A DNA stretch of 64,000 nucleotides from Euglena gracilis (taxonomy: Eukaryota > Euglenida > Euglenophyceae > Euglenales). The position numbers were made by a program, and so were the translations under genes. Under the pieces are notes generated by a model. That model did not search any database and had not been told where the DNA came from. It saw only the letters and a list, made by a program, of their open reading frames with translations. The stretch lies in NCBI GenBank assembly GCA_039621445.1, contig CP154956.1, positions 83,634,474 to 83,698,473 of the forward strand. Reading direction: 5' to 3'. Below are positions 53,975 to 64,000 of the stretch, one piece after another. How positions within the stretch are numbered: position 1 is the stretch's first letter; each line of letters starts with the position of its first letter.

Positions 53975-56325
53975 ATGCAGACGGTCCACCCCGAGTACCG
54001 CCGGCTGCCGGCGGACCTCTACAAGCAGGTCGTGGAGACCAGGCTTGTGCTTAGTCGGGTGCCTACCCCACGGGGGGGGGGGGGTGGGTGCTGGGGGCAG
54101 GCCCCCCATAGCACCCGTTCCGCCCCCCCCCGGGGGGGGGGGTAGGGTTTCGGGGGGTGCCTGCCCCTAGCAGGCACCCCCCTCCGACCCCGGCGCCAAA
54201 GGCGCCGGGGGCCCGGAAACGGCCATTTTCAATGAAAATTTTCTGGGTCCGGCCCGGACCCCTATCCCCCCCCCGGGGGGGGGTGTGCCTGCTAGGGGCA
54301 GGCACCCTATAGCACCCACCCCCCCCCTCCCCCCCCCCGGTTGGTAAGCACAAGCATGGTGGAGACCCTGCCCACCGTGTGTGTCGACATCGTGTGCCGC
54401 CGCCGATCCGACCGCAAAGTGCTGCTGTTCCGCCGGCGAGACGAGGCATCCCCAGCGCACCCGTGGGTGGTGTCATGCGCCATTTTACCCCCTCCACAGC
54501 AATGGTATTTTTAACGCTGCCCCGTCCTTGCCCTGCCGAAGTGCACAACGGGCAAACACTGCCCCATTGGCATTGCATCCATTCTTGGCCCAGGCGCCAT
54601 CGGGGGCGGGGGACGGCGGCCGACAAAACTGGGTGCATTGTGTGCGGCACTTCCTCTGGTTTGACTATTTCTGTGCACAATGGGAAGCATTTGTTCCTGG
54701 ACGTCGGACATTGTTGATGCAGTGTGGAGTTTTTGTTTGCGCAATTGTGGTATCCCCGCCCCGGCAAATGCAGGAATGCCTGCTGACGATAAACCAGCCG
54801 CCAACATCTGGTGGTGGACACGCCCGGTTTGAAAGCATGTGCATATAACCATTTGTGTGTGGTTCCTTCTTCTGCTTTTCCTTCTTCCTTTTTTCATTGT
54901 TCATTATTTATTATTAATTGCCAATTGGTTTGTTTTGCCGCCATTTTCTTGTTCATTCGTTTGTTGATTCTGTGTGTGTTTGATTTTCATCAATGCACTC
55001 TCCAGCTTGTCATCCCCCTTCGGCCATCTCCCCCCTGTCGCCCGGCATCATTCTTCGCCCATTGAGTCCCCAAGCAAGCCAGGCGTGGTGCCTCCCTGGG
55101 GGGCGGATGTACCGCGGGGAGTCGTTCTTCGCTGCCGCCGTCCGCAAGACAGCGGAGGAGACCGGCTGCCCGGAAACCGCGGTGTCTCGGGGTGGGCCGT
55201 GCACTGGAGCAGGGGCACGAAAACAGGTTGAGGCCTCGTCAATCTTCAGCCGTCGATGTGTTCTTCACCTTGGGGGCCAATGCCGAAATGTCGCATCCAG
55301 AAAAAAAAATTAAACCCTCCCCACTTATACACCCCCCGGGGTTTATAAGATCCAGTCTGGTTGGCCGGCCGAAGGGGGGGGGGGTTATAAGTGGGGGGGG
55401 TTATAGGATCCGGAATTGTTGGTGAAAATCCGACCCCCCAAAATGACCCCGAAACCCCCCGAAATTGACAATTTTCGGCAAATTTGGCAAAAATGGCTTT
55501 TTGATGATGGTCTGTCTCAAAACATTGCCAGAAAATCTGTTTTTTTTGTGGTTTGCGGCAGAAAAAAATCGTCCTCGGTGGTTTCCATTTTTTCCCCCAG
55601 GGGGGGGTTTATAGGATCCGGTTTGGTTGGTCGGCCCGAGGGGGGGGTTTATGAGTGGGGGTGGGGTTTAGTCCTCCCAGAAATTTCACAGCCTTCTCCC
55701 CTTTATTGTCCTGACCTACCTCCCAGCTCCCTGAACTGGATAATAGAGGTGGGGGACAGGGGAGGGGGCAAAGGAAAAGTCAAGGGACAGCCTTCAGTTA
55801 GCCGATACCCAGGGAGACAATGAAGGGGGGTGGGTAGTTGTAGCAATCCAGCCTGAAGGCCGTGGTGCCACCTGGGAAATATGGAGCTGAACCTGTAGCA
55901 CCGGCACAGCCTTTGCCGGACCATCGGCAAAGCCCATTACCTGGGCAACGGATGGTCTCCTGCCCGGGCCACTCCGACAGTAACTGCTCGGGCGGTGCTG
56001 CAGGTCTGGACCCAGGGTTTGTTTTACAGTTGCTCCCAAAAGCCCCCCCCCCCAAACACCCTGCTCTGGGATTTGGCCCCGGATGGAGGGCTTTATCTAG
56101 TGGGGGGCATCAGGCCTGGAAGCCGTGACCGTGCATGTGTACATGTGTGCGTGGATGTGTGCCCGTGTGTGTGCGCGCGCGCACGCGTGCACATGTGTGT
56201 CCATGTGTGTGTGTGTGTGTGTCCATCTGTGTATGCGCACACGCGTGTGCATGTGCGCATGTGCGTGCATGCGTGCATGTGTGTTTGTGTGTGTGTGTGC
56301 CCATATTTGTGACCATGTCCCTGTG

Positions 56326-56424
<99 letters not shown>

Positions 56425-58032
56425 TGGATGGGTGGGAGGGAAGGAGGGCGGAAGAGCACCTCACCAAGGGTGGGTCTCAGCAACCACCCCTGCCGGGAAC
56501 ACATTTTTCCCGGACTCCAGCTGGGATGAGCAGCGGCGCCCAGGCTACGAGGGCTCGCAGACCGTCAACGCCGTGGTGCTCTGCGACTTCAGCGGAGCGG
56601 ACCTGGAGGGCCACCTCTCGGAGGGGGCCAAGGTGTGCCGTGTCTCGCCGCCATCCGCATTTTTTTTCGGATATCTGTTTTTTTTTAAACTGCATGCATT
56701 CTGTCCGTCCATTTGAAGATAATCCAGTCACAGGCAAGCTTCTGCTTAAAGGTTCACAGTACCCGGGGGGGGGGGGCTCGGCTGCTAGTCCAAAACTGGC
56801 CGAAAACTCCGGTGGACCCTCCAAGGGGGGGGGTTCACTACAGCGTCACCCCGATGAATTCCCCTTTGGGTAGTCAAATTCCCCAAAATTTGAGGGGGGG
56901 GATATTTGGTTGTTGTTTTTTTTTTGGGGGGGGGGGTTGATTGCAGATTTTGGCATCTTTAAAGAGCATTGCTATCGAAATTGTACAATGGATGAGAAAG
57001 AGCATGCAAGGCGGTTTCTCGAGTGATGGGAGGAGAAGATGAATGTCACCAATGACCATTTGTGTAGCTATTGCCAAATTATCACAGACCTTAAAAATGA
57101 ATTTGCCCCCCTTGGAAGTAGTTTCTGAAAAGGATGGGACTGGCACCCTCTTTTTTTTGTGCTTGCCACTTATCGTTCATGGCCTATTGAGTCCACAAAT
57201 TGAGGGGATTCAGTTGTTTCTGGAGGTTGCCAGGATTCCAAAAATTGGCAGAAAATGGGGAGGGATTTATGGGGGGGGGATCGCGGCGATAATAGGGGCA
57301 ATTTTTTTCTCCACAAAAGGAATTTTTTGACCCCAAATGCCTGCCTAAAAACGGCAATTTGGCAATTTTTTGAACTAATCCGCCATTTTTTTTTTGGAAT
57401 TAATCACCAAAAAAGCGCATTAAAGCCCCCCATTTCCACCTTGGCCTGCAACGCCGGAGGAAATCCTTTCCGAGTTGGAGGGGGACCCCCCCCAGGGAGA
57501 GGAGGGGTCCACCTGGTGGCTAGTAAAATGGCTGACCAGCGGACCTGGGTCTTTTCCCCCCCCCGTCTAAGCACCACCCTTTGTCTAAGCAACCCCCCAG
57601 TTCTCACCCCCCCCCATGTTGAGGGGCTCGCCAACTGTTTTCGGCCCGCTATTTTGTCAGAACTAATTTGGTCTTCTGGTTCCTCTCAGCCCTTGGGGGC
57701 GTTGACGGATAATGAATTGCAGATGCCATAGCCGATGTCGGGTCGAGCCCGCACCTGGTTGCCACACGACAACCCGCTCCACCATCCGCTGCTCTTCCCC
57801 CCTTTCCCCCGCTTTCCGGGGTGCCGATGTTTCGGCCGTGGTTTTCCGTGCGTGGCGCTGTGCTGGTGGAAAGGGTCGAGCTATCCCCCACCCGCCGGTA
57901 CCCCCTCCGCAGGCGCAGTGGGCAGTGGCGGCCCACTGGTGGGTGGACGCCGCGGAGCTGCTGGCCCCGGGCGGGTTCGACAAGTACCTCCGCCTCAACG
58001 CCACCCTCGCCCGCCGCCGTGGCCTCTTGTGA
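53975..58032 (+). CDS. Nudix hydrolase, multi-exon
   Basis: Predicted to hydrolyse a nucleoside-diphosphate-linked substrate. Exon 1 starts at ATG 53975 (MQTVHPEYRRLPADLYKQVV) and is interrupted by the 319-bp element. Exon 2 (about 54365-54466) reads LPTVCVDIVCRRRSDRKVLL then FRRRDEASPAHPW. Exon 3 (55083-55191) reads WCLPGGRMYRGESFFAAAVR then KTAEETGC, a Nudix box. Exon 4 starts 55250 (VDVFFTLGAN). Exon 5 (56521-56632) reads QTVNAVVLCDFSGADLEGHL. Exon 6 (57913-58032) reads HWWVDAAELLAPGGFDKYLR and ends at TGA. Phases agree for exons 2/3, 3/4 and 5/6. The box has RKTAEE where REUxEE is usual, so one metal-ligand Glu is Lys; GDP-mannose hydrolases also deviate there. The substrate is not assigned. 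Confidence 0.85.
54040..54358. mobile_element. 319-bp introner-like element, copy B, inside Nudix gene
   Basis: Begins CAGGCTTGTGCTTAGTC and ends TAAGCACAAGCATG. The perfect 8-bp duplication GTGGAGAC flanks it (54032-54039 and 54359-54366). Removing the element and one duplication copy restores an open frame reading LYKQVVETLPTVCVDIV. Splicing with canonical sites and frame retained is possible if the GT of the upstream duplication (or the GT at 54029) is donor and the GAG of the downstream duplication is acceptor; this loses two or three codons. A GC-AG option that keeps the frame also exists. Confidence 0.93.
55319..55670. repeat. Inverted-repeat element with CCCCACTTATA ends
   Basis: CCCACTTATACACCCCCC near 55320 is matched in inverse by GGGGGGGTTTATGAGTGGGG near 55645. 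The internal words TTATAAGTGGGGG and TATAGGATCCGG are repeated. It lies in an intron of the Nudix gene; no target duplication was resolved. Confidence 0.65.
56130..56424. repeat. (GT)n microsatellite
   Basis: GT and GCAT/GCGC mixed repeats followed by about 95 bases of pure GT, in an intron of the Nudix gene. Confidence 0.97.
56731..57600. mobile_element. Diverged relative of the 1300-bp element
   Basis: CAAGCTTCTGCTTAAAGG at 56731 is close to the CAGGCTTCTGCTTAAGG end at 39351. It is followed by CTGCTAGTCCAAAACTGGCC, similar to 40276, and later by CATTTCCACCTTGGCCTGCA then ACGCCGGAGG, similar to 40490-40516. The opposite end was not found, so limits are approximate. Confidence 0.6.
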
Positions 58033-58887
58033 GCTTCCCGGAGGGCAAGCACCTACGAATGGCTGGGCGTGACCGGTGTGATTGGGTGTGGCCGGACATG
58101 GCCGCATTGAGAGTTTTGGATGAGAAACCTCGGCTGTTTTTGTCTGGCAAAGCTGGCACATTTGCTTCCCCTCCCTTCTCGTTCCACCGATCTGTGCTGC
58201 CACCCCTGGCTCGTGCGCACCCCACAAGGCTTCCCACGCCTGCGGTCAGACATTGCCGTGTGACTGCATTGGGCTATGTGATCGCTCGGTGTTTTTCTCG
58301 AGTCAAATCCCGTGATGGTGTGGTGCTCCCGCTGGCCCGAACTCCCGAACCAACAGGGCAACGCCCAGATTGGCCTCCCCGACAATCCTTCATTCCAATT
58401 GGGCGGCTTCGGTGCATTTGGCCCCGGACCCCAGCACCTTGTCAGGAATTGACTGGCTGATCTTTCAGAAATAACTGATTTGATTGGACAAAATGGAACA
58501 TAATATAGCCCGCCGGGTGAAAGTTTCCGGCGGGGGTTGTTAGGAAAGGGAAATTGCAGGAAACAAGGAAGGAATAAAGGAAGTGAATTATGACGAAGAG
58601 ACAAAGCAAGGAGGCTTTGCCAAGGCAAGGGAGCTGAGAATGGGAAGAAAGAAAATCCCAATGCATCATCATTTTCCCATCCAATGACCGGCACCGGGGA
58701 CCCTGACAATTATCACGACAAGGTTGGCGAGCACTAGGACACTGACTGTTTCCCGGCTGACAGGCTCTCGGGCACGTCCGTTCTCCACAGGGGGGGGTAG
58801 GTACAGAGGACCAGGGCTCCAGCTCTGTCTTGTTGTTGATCCGTCGCCATCCCCCGCAGCTCTCCTCCCATACACACACCCCTCACC
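58033..58887. other. Spacer between Nudix and alpha-kinase genes
   Basis: No gene seen. Bases 58182-58725 are repeated after the gap at 63458-64000 with scattered differences. The segment may hold the Nudix 3' end and the alpha-kinase promoter, but I see no specific motif. Confidence 0.6.
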
Positions 58888-61800
58888 ATGCGTCGCGGGC
58901 TGCACCGAGTGTCCGAGGCGGTGAAGAGCAAGGTGGACCACATCAAGGACAAGCTGCCCTTCGAGAAGCGCGTCGAGGAGGCCCATGCCCGGGCCCCCTG
59001 CCTGCCTGGGCCGGCCGTCGGAGGCCCCGCCACATCGGTGTTGCCTCCCGCAGAATCCACAAACGTTTTTTCACCCACTTTTTTGTTTTTTTTGTTTTTT
59101 TTCTTTTGGAATGGTTTTGGTTTTGGTTTGGTTTTGTCATGTGTCGAGCAGTTTTACCCTGATTGTCTTTGAGAAAATTGAATTAATTTGTGCATTTCAG
59201 AATTATTTTGCCCAATAAAGGGTCAATGTTTGACCTTGCCTTTTTCAGCCACTTTTGACTCCTCTTTTGGAAAATCTTATAATGCACATACACAGACAAA
59301 AGATATTCACAAAATTGTTTTTTTTTAACACATATGGTTTGTTTGACACATGTGGGTTGTTTGAAACAACCTCCGAAGAAGGAAACACCCGTGCATGGAC
59401 GTTCAATTTTCTGAGTTGCACTGTGTGTGCCCTATCTTTTTATTTGGTGGGGGTCCGCCACCAAGCAGGGGTACTTCGGGGAAATGACGATGGACCAGAT
59501 CCAGAAGCAGCAGCAGGGCACCGTGAAGCCTGCCCCCGCAGACGACAAGTTCCCAGATATGTCCAACATCCCGACGGAGAAGGTGACGAAGCGCTTCTAC
59601 GTGTGGGAGGAGAAGAAGTGGGACACCGCCCCCATGCCCCCCGGGGGGCTGCTGGCTTGGAAAACGGTGTTGGCTCGACCTCAAGGAGGGGCTTTGGCTC
59701 AGGGATATCAAATTCGGATATACTATTTCTATATACATATATTTATATATTCACACATACACAGATATATGTATGATGTATTATATATGATTATGATAAT
59801 ATATATGGTATATATATGATCATAATCATGATAATATATGGCATATATATTTATGTGTGTGCGTATGATATACTTCTGGATATCGGATTCCGCTCAAGAA
59901 ATAAATGTTCTCGTCCCCCGCAAGAAATTGTCATGCCTGAGGAGCCTTCAGGTGTTGCCATGTGAAAGTGCTGGTAGTTGCCACTGACTGGCCGACCTGC
60001 CAGGAGACGGCTTTGACCGACAGAAGGGTCTGTGGATTTGTCAAAACTCCTCAAATGGAACATATTTTCCCCGAATTTCACGAATTTGGTGAATATTTTC
60101 ATTTCTGTGTTTAATTTCTGTTATTTCTAACCTTTTCCAATCTGACTCCTGATTTTTTCCAACTTCTCAAAAGAGTATCGAAAACTCAAAAAACTTAAAA
60201 AAAAGTAAATATATTCTTAACAAACATCGATGATTGATATCATAGTCCCTTTTGGATTCGTCTTTTTTGTACCATAAAATGACAAGAAGGTTGGGTGAAA
60301 GCACACCACATTTAGGTGTCAGGAGCTCCGACATTTAAGTGTGGAGTATGTGGGCCAGAGTGTGGAGTATTGTGGGGCAGATGTGTGGAGGAGGTGGGGA
60401 GTGCTGGTGGGGGTAGGTGAGCGGCAGGTTGCGCTGGGAAGAGATCTTGTCATCATTTTGGTCCTGGGGATGCCGAAGACCGAAATTCCTCTAAAATTTG
60501 CCTGCAGAAGGTTTTTTTTTTGAGTGTGGGGGTAGGATACCGGAAGGGTGATGGATGGGGGGATGGGTGAGGGGCGGTGGGGTGTGCTGTGCGACTCCAC
60601 TTACGCCATCACTCATTTAGACACCTACCCTCCCCACTCTTATTCCCTCCTGAATGCACCTCATCGGAAGCGTTGGCATTTTTGGGGGGAAATTTGGCCA
60701 AAAAATTGCTTAGTGAATCTGACACAACAAAATTGTCGATTTTTTGGGCCGAATTTCCCCCAAAAAGTGCCAAAGTTTCTGATGAGGTGAAGCACTGTCA
60801 CAACAAAGTTTGTTGCTGTTTTTTTTCAAAAAAGGGGGGGAATTCATGCATTATACATGGGTTTTCACAAAAAAAAAAACACTTGCCACTTTGAGGGGGC
60901 CTGCTGGGCAGCTGCCGGAAGCTGGCCTCTGGGGTCCGTACTCGCCCACGTGTCCTTTCCTTCCCCTGGCGGAAGCTGAAAGGGCAGGGGTCGTTAGGTA
61001 TAGTTATGGATAGACATAGAGAAGCATGGCTGAAGACCTCAATCCAGGTGTCGATTTATGTGGACGGACAGGGATACAGATACGCTTAGAAATCAAATGC
61101 AGCCTTTCGATATTTGTGTGGCCTCCCCGCCCCCCGGGGGCCCCAAACGTGAAGATCATGCCGAAGATGTTCGCCGAGGGCGCCCTGCGGTCCGCCCACT
61201 TCATGCTGCTGATGCACCCCGACGGCACCCAGGAGCGCTGCGTCGCGAAGTGGAACAAGGAGAAGCGGGCAGGGTGGTGCGGGGCCGGGGCCCCGGGAGG
61301 TAGAGGTCCGTCTCCCAGAAGATGCGTGATCGGCATTCACTTCATCCCAGATGAATACACACTGGGGGCCCTGGTATGGGAGAAACGAACAATGAGTTTG
61401 CTAATATAGCAGGGATTACCATGGATTAATTTATGGATTAATTTATTCATTCGGATATATTTCATTTAGGGGTGGGGGTGCATTTAGTCTTGGGTATGCC
61501 CAGAGTGTCGACATTCACACATGAGGTGCCAGAATTTTTTGTCCACCGGGGTCTGCTGAAAATAAGTCTGGAGGCAGTTCAGCATATCTGCAAAACAAAT
61601 TCATCGCGATTTGCCATGAAGTGCCAGAATTTTGACGAAACACTGGATGGTCAAAAATAGTGTTTCGTTGGTTTTTTTTGAGATTTTCCTGAAGAATTTG
61701 CAGCGGAAGGAGGCAACCCCTCTGGATTTGGGTGCTTTTCTTTTTTTTTGGTTGGCCCAGCACGGCAGCCAACACCATTTCCCAGCAGGCTGCCCCCCAC

Positions 61801-62815
61801 CCCGCCCGGTCCATAAAAAGTTCCCTCGCACAGGAGGTGGCTGGGCGGGCGGTTATCGTTTGGGTGGGGGGTTGATACCTTCATTCGCGATTTTCCGGAG
61901 TTTTTCCCACATTCTTCATTTTCCGCAAGACCATTTCCCCCAAGTTCCCCAGTGATAACCGTGCCGGAAGGGCCTCACCTCTCTCGGCCCTGCCTCTTGA
62001 GGGTGGGGGGGGGCGGCCAGCGTCGCCCTGCGGGCAGGACCAGCGGGCGGACGTGTACGACACGGACGTCATCATGCAGTCCGCCTGCCAGGCCATCGCG
62101 CGCGCGTTCAACGAGCGGAAGCCCCCGCGGCCGGTGCAGTTCGTGGACTGCTACATCATCCAACGCCAGGACGGCACGTGGTGGGGGGTGGAGCCCAGCG
62201 TGGGGGTGGAGGGGGGTCCCTGTCCCGCCCTGGGAAACTGGCATGCCCCCGATGCTTTCCGGCGGGAAGTTGTCAGGCTTTTTTTTTGGCACCGGTGGAT
62301 GGATTCCGGGGGGAGCTGGTGTGCAATTTGGCATGTCTGTTTCTTTTCAATATTTCCTCTGGCGTCATCCCGCACGATTTTCGCTCTTTTTGTATTATGT
62401 GTGCCGTGTCCTTCAGTGTCTTGATTCTTGTCACCAGTCATTTGTTCCTTGGAGGGCCACCTTGGAATTCTGAAGAACACGTCTCCGCTTGGTCACCTCT
62501 TTTCCCTCTCAGTTTATATTTTGAGCGCATTTTGAATTATTCTTTAGATTTCTATCGGTCAGAAAAATGCTTTTTGGGGAGGAGGACAAATTGTGCTATT
62601 TTTCTGTTGCTTGCACACATGCATCATGCCGGCTGAGTTTTCTGAAGGTTCCCAACCCGGTCCCCCACACTGCCTCCGACGTACATCCCCGGGAAGTACG
62701 TGAAGCACAACAACAACTGGGGCTACGTCGAGAAGGACTCCCGCAACACCCCCCAGGCATTCGCCCACCGCACAGCCCAAAATGAAATTCCAAGGCCACT
62801 GCTGGGTCCTCAGAC
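58888..62815 (+). CDS. Alpha-kinase domain protein, C-terminal end missing
   Basis: Predicted Ser/Thr kinase of the atypical alpha-kinase family. Candidate exon 1 at 58888 reads MRRGLHRVSEAVKSKVDHIK then DKLPFEKRVEEA. About 59470-59660 reads GYFGEMTMDQIQKQQQGTVK and later KRFYVWEEKKWDTAPMPPGG. 61155-61273 reads MPKMFAEGALRSAHFMLLMH then PDGTQERCVAKWNKEK, matching the F-GA-R strand and the ATP-site Lys. 62038-62190 reads DVYDTDVIMQSACQAIARAF then NERKPPRPVQFVDCYIIQ. About 62680-62780 reads YIPGKYVKHNNNWGYVEKDS then RNTPQAFAHRTA, matching the GKF-KYNNN-GYV and TPQAFSH signatures. The C-terminal DLQG and zinc-binding region is not in the window. Linking the first two exons to the kinase exons is inference from order and strand. 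Confidence 0.8.
61155..61273 (+). CDS. Alpha-kinase exon with ATP-site Lys
   Basis: Preceded by an AG at 61153-61154 and followed by a GTGGTG donor at 61274. FAEGALRSAHFM and CVAKW are the recognisable N-lobe features of alpha-kinases. Confidence 0.7.
62038..62190 (+). CDS. Alpha-kinase middle exon
   Basis: Acceptor GCGGGCAG ends at 62037 in phase 0. The helix QSACQAIARAFNE and strand QFVDCYIIQ followed by GVEPS fit the family segment that ends in the conserved VE pair. The donor is most likely among the GT sites at 62179-62201. Confidence 0.65.
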
Positions 62816-62899
62816 GGCAGGTTTTTTTCCCCAGAATAGTCCCCTGGATGGGGTGTGATGAAACGAAGGGAGAGGTGTTTGGGTTCTGGGTTGGGTATT

Positions 62900-62900
62900 A

Positions 62901-62943
<43 letters not shown>

Positions 62944-62944
62944 A

Positions 62945-63012
<68 letters not shown>
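62900..63012. repeat. (TCTA)n microsatellite
   Basis: About 110 bases of TATC units with one TATATATC interruption. Confidence 0.98.
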
Positions 63013-63015
<3 letters not shown>

Positions 63016-63152
63016 ATCTATATCTATATATATCTATATATAAAAACATATATTATATATGTATGTATTATATACAGTATGTATATATGGCATATATACA
63101 TATAATGGCCGTATATATACATACATATATACATACATACGTATATACATAT

Positions 63153-63192
<40 letters not shown>

Positions 63193-63444
63193 ACATATAT
63201 ATGTATATATACATATATATGTATATATGTATATATATGTATATATATATACATATGTATATATACATATATACATATATATATCTATATATATAAAAAC
63301 ATATTATATATATGTATGTATTATTTACAGTATGTTTTTCTGGCATATATACATATAATGGCCGTATAAATACATACATATATACATATACATATATACA
63401 TACATATATACATACATATATACATGTAGTAGCCATATATACAT
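63013..63444. repeat. TA-rich low-complexity DNA with internal duplication
   Basis: ATACAT/ATATGT mixtures. A segment at about 63019-63150 is repeated at 63279-63400: both have TATATAAAAACATAT, ACAGTATGT and GGCATATATACATATAATGG. It reaches the assembly gap. Confidence 0.95.
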
Positions 63445-63457
63445 NNNNNNNNNNNNN
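63445..63457. other. Assembly gap (13 N)
   Basis: Thirteen unknown bases at a TA-rich repeat; the true size is unknown. Confidence 1.
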
Positions 63458-64000
63458 TTCCACCGATCTGTGCTGCCACCCCTGGCTCGTGCGCACCCCT
63501 CAAGGCTTCCCACGCCTGCGGTCAGACATTGCCGTGTGACTGCATTGAGTTATGTGATCGCTCGGTGTTTCTCGAGTCAAATCCCGTGATGGTGTGGTGC
63601 TCCCGCTGGCCCGAACTCCCGAACCAACAGGGCAACGCCCAGATTGGCCTCCCGCACAATCCTTCATTCCAATTGGGCGGCTTCGGTGCATTTGGCCCCG
63701 GACCCCAGCACCTTGTCAGGAATTGACTGGCTGATCTTTCAGAAATAACTGATTTGATTGGACAAAATGGAACATAATATAGCCCGCCGGGTGAAAGTTT
63801 CCGGCGGGGGTTGTTAGGAAAGGGAAATTGCAGGAAACAAGGAAGGAATAAAGGAAGTGAATTATGACGAATAGACAAAGCAAGAAGGCTTTGCCAAGGC
63901 AAGGGAGCTGAGAATGGGAAGAAATAAAATCCCAATGCATCATCATTTTCCCATCCAATGACCGGCACCGCGGACCCTGACAATTATCATGACAAGGTTG
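63458..64000. repeat. Diverged second copy of 58182-58725
   Basis: Colinear with 58182-58725 over about 543 bases, with roughly ten single-base or one-base-indel differences (for example CACCCCTCAAGG against CACCCCACAAGG, and CCGCGGACC against CCGGGGACC). It includes no known coding exon. Confidence 0.97.

Overview
The window looks like nuclear DNA of an intron-rich microbial eukaryote, probably a protist or alga. Short GC-rich coding blocks (about 40-170 bases) sit far apart between long T-rich introns full of G and C homopolymer runs, microsatellites and small inverted-repeat elements. Many blocks have AG acceptors and GT donors, and several neighbouring blocks have matching splice phases. 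The protein families (class III cyclase fold, alpha-kinase, Nudix, 2-oxoglutarate oxygenase) are widespread in protists, so I do not name a lineage. No rRNA, tRNA, CRISPR array or operon structure was found, and all credible coding signal is on the + strand.

Layout. 1-2129 holds the 3' part of a 2OG-Fe(II) oxygenase. 5552-20170 holds a multi-exon membrane protein ending in a nucleotidyl-cyclase homology domain whose two metal-binding Asp positions appear replaced. 20171-24427 is intergenic, with a 1140-bp DNA transposon-like element and tandem repeats. 24428-33104 holds exons of an unrecognised protein; one intron carries a 2644-bp DNA transposon-like element. 33434 to about 50.5 kb holds scattered exon candidates, including one resembling a phospholipase-D-family segment, among many repeat elements. 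51092-52045 has a short membrane-anchor exon and a possible terminal exon. 53975-58032 is a Nudix hydrolase gene. 58888 to about 62.8 kb is an alpha-kinase gene, cut off before its C-terminal end by repeats and a 13-base gap. The sequence after the gap is a diverged second copy of 58182-58725.

The most notable system is a set of intron-resident DNA elements. Two copies (315 and 319 bp) share terminal inverted repeats (core GCTTGTGCTTA) and each is bounded by a perfect 8-bp target duplication. One splits the first coding segment of the Nudix gene; removing it with one duplication copy restores an uninterrupted reading frame. A 1300-bp element has nearly the same terminus and its own perfect 8-bp duplication. 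This is the signature expected of introners, DNA transposons that create introns. A GGCGC-spacer-GCGCC palindrome followed by an A/T tract recurs inside several different element families, including these.

The genes show no shared pathway. Links between exons are inferred from order, strand, phase and family resemblance; transcript data would be needed to fix boundaries.
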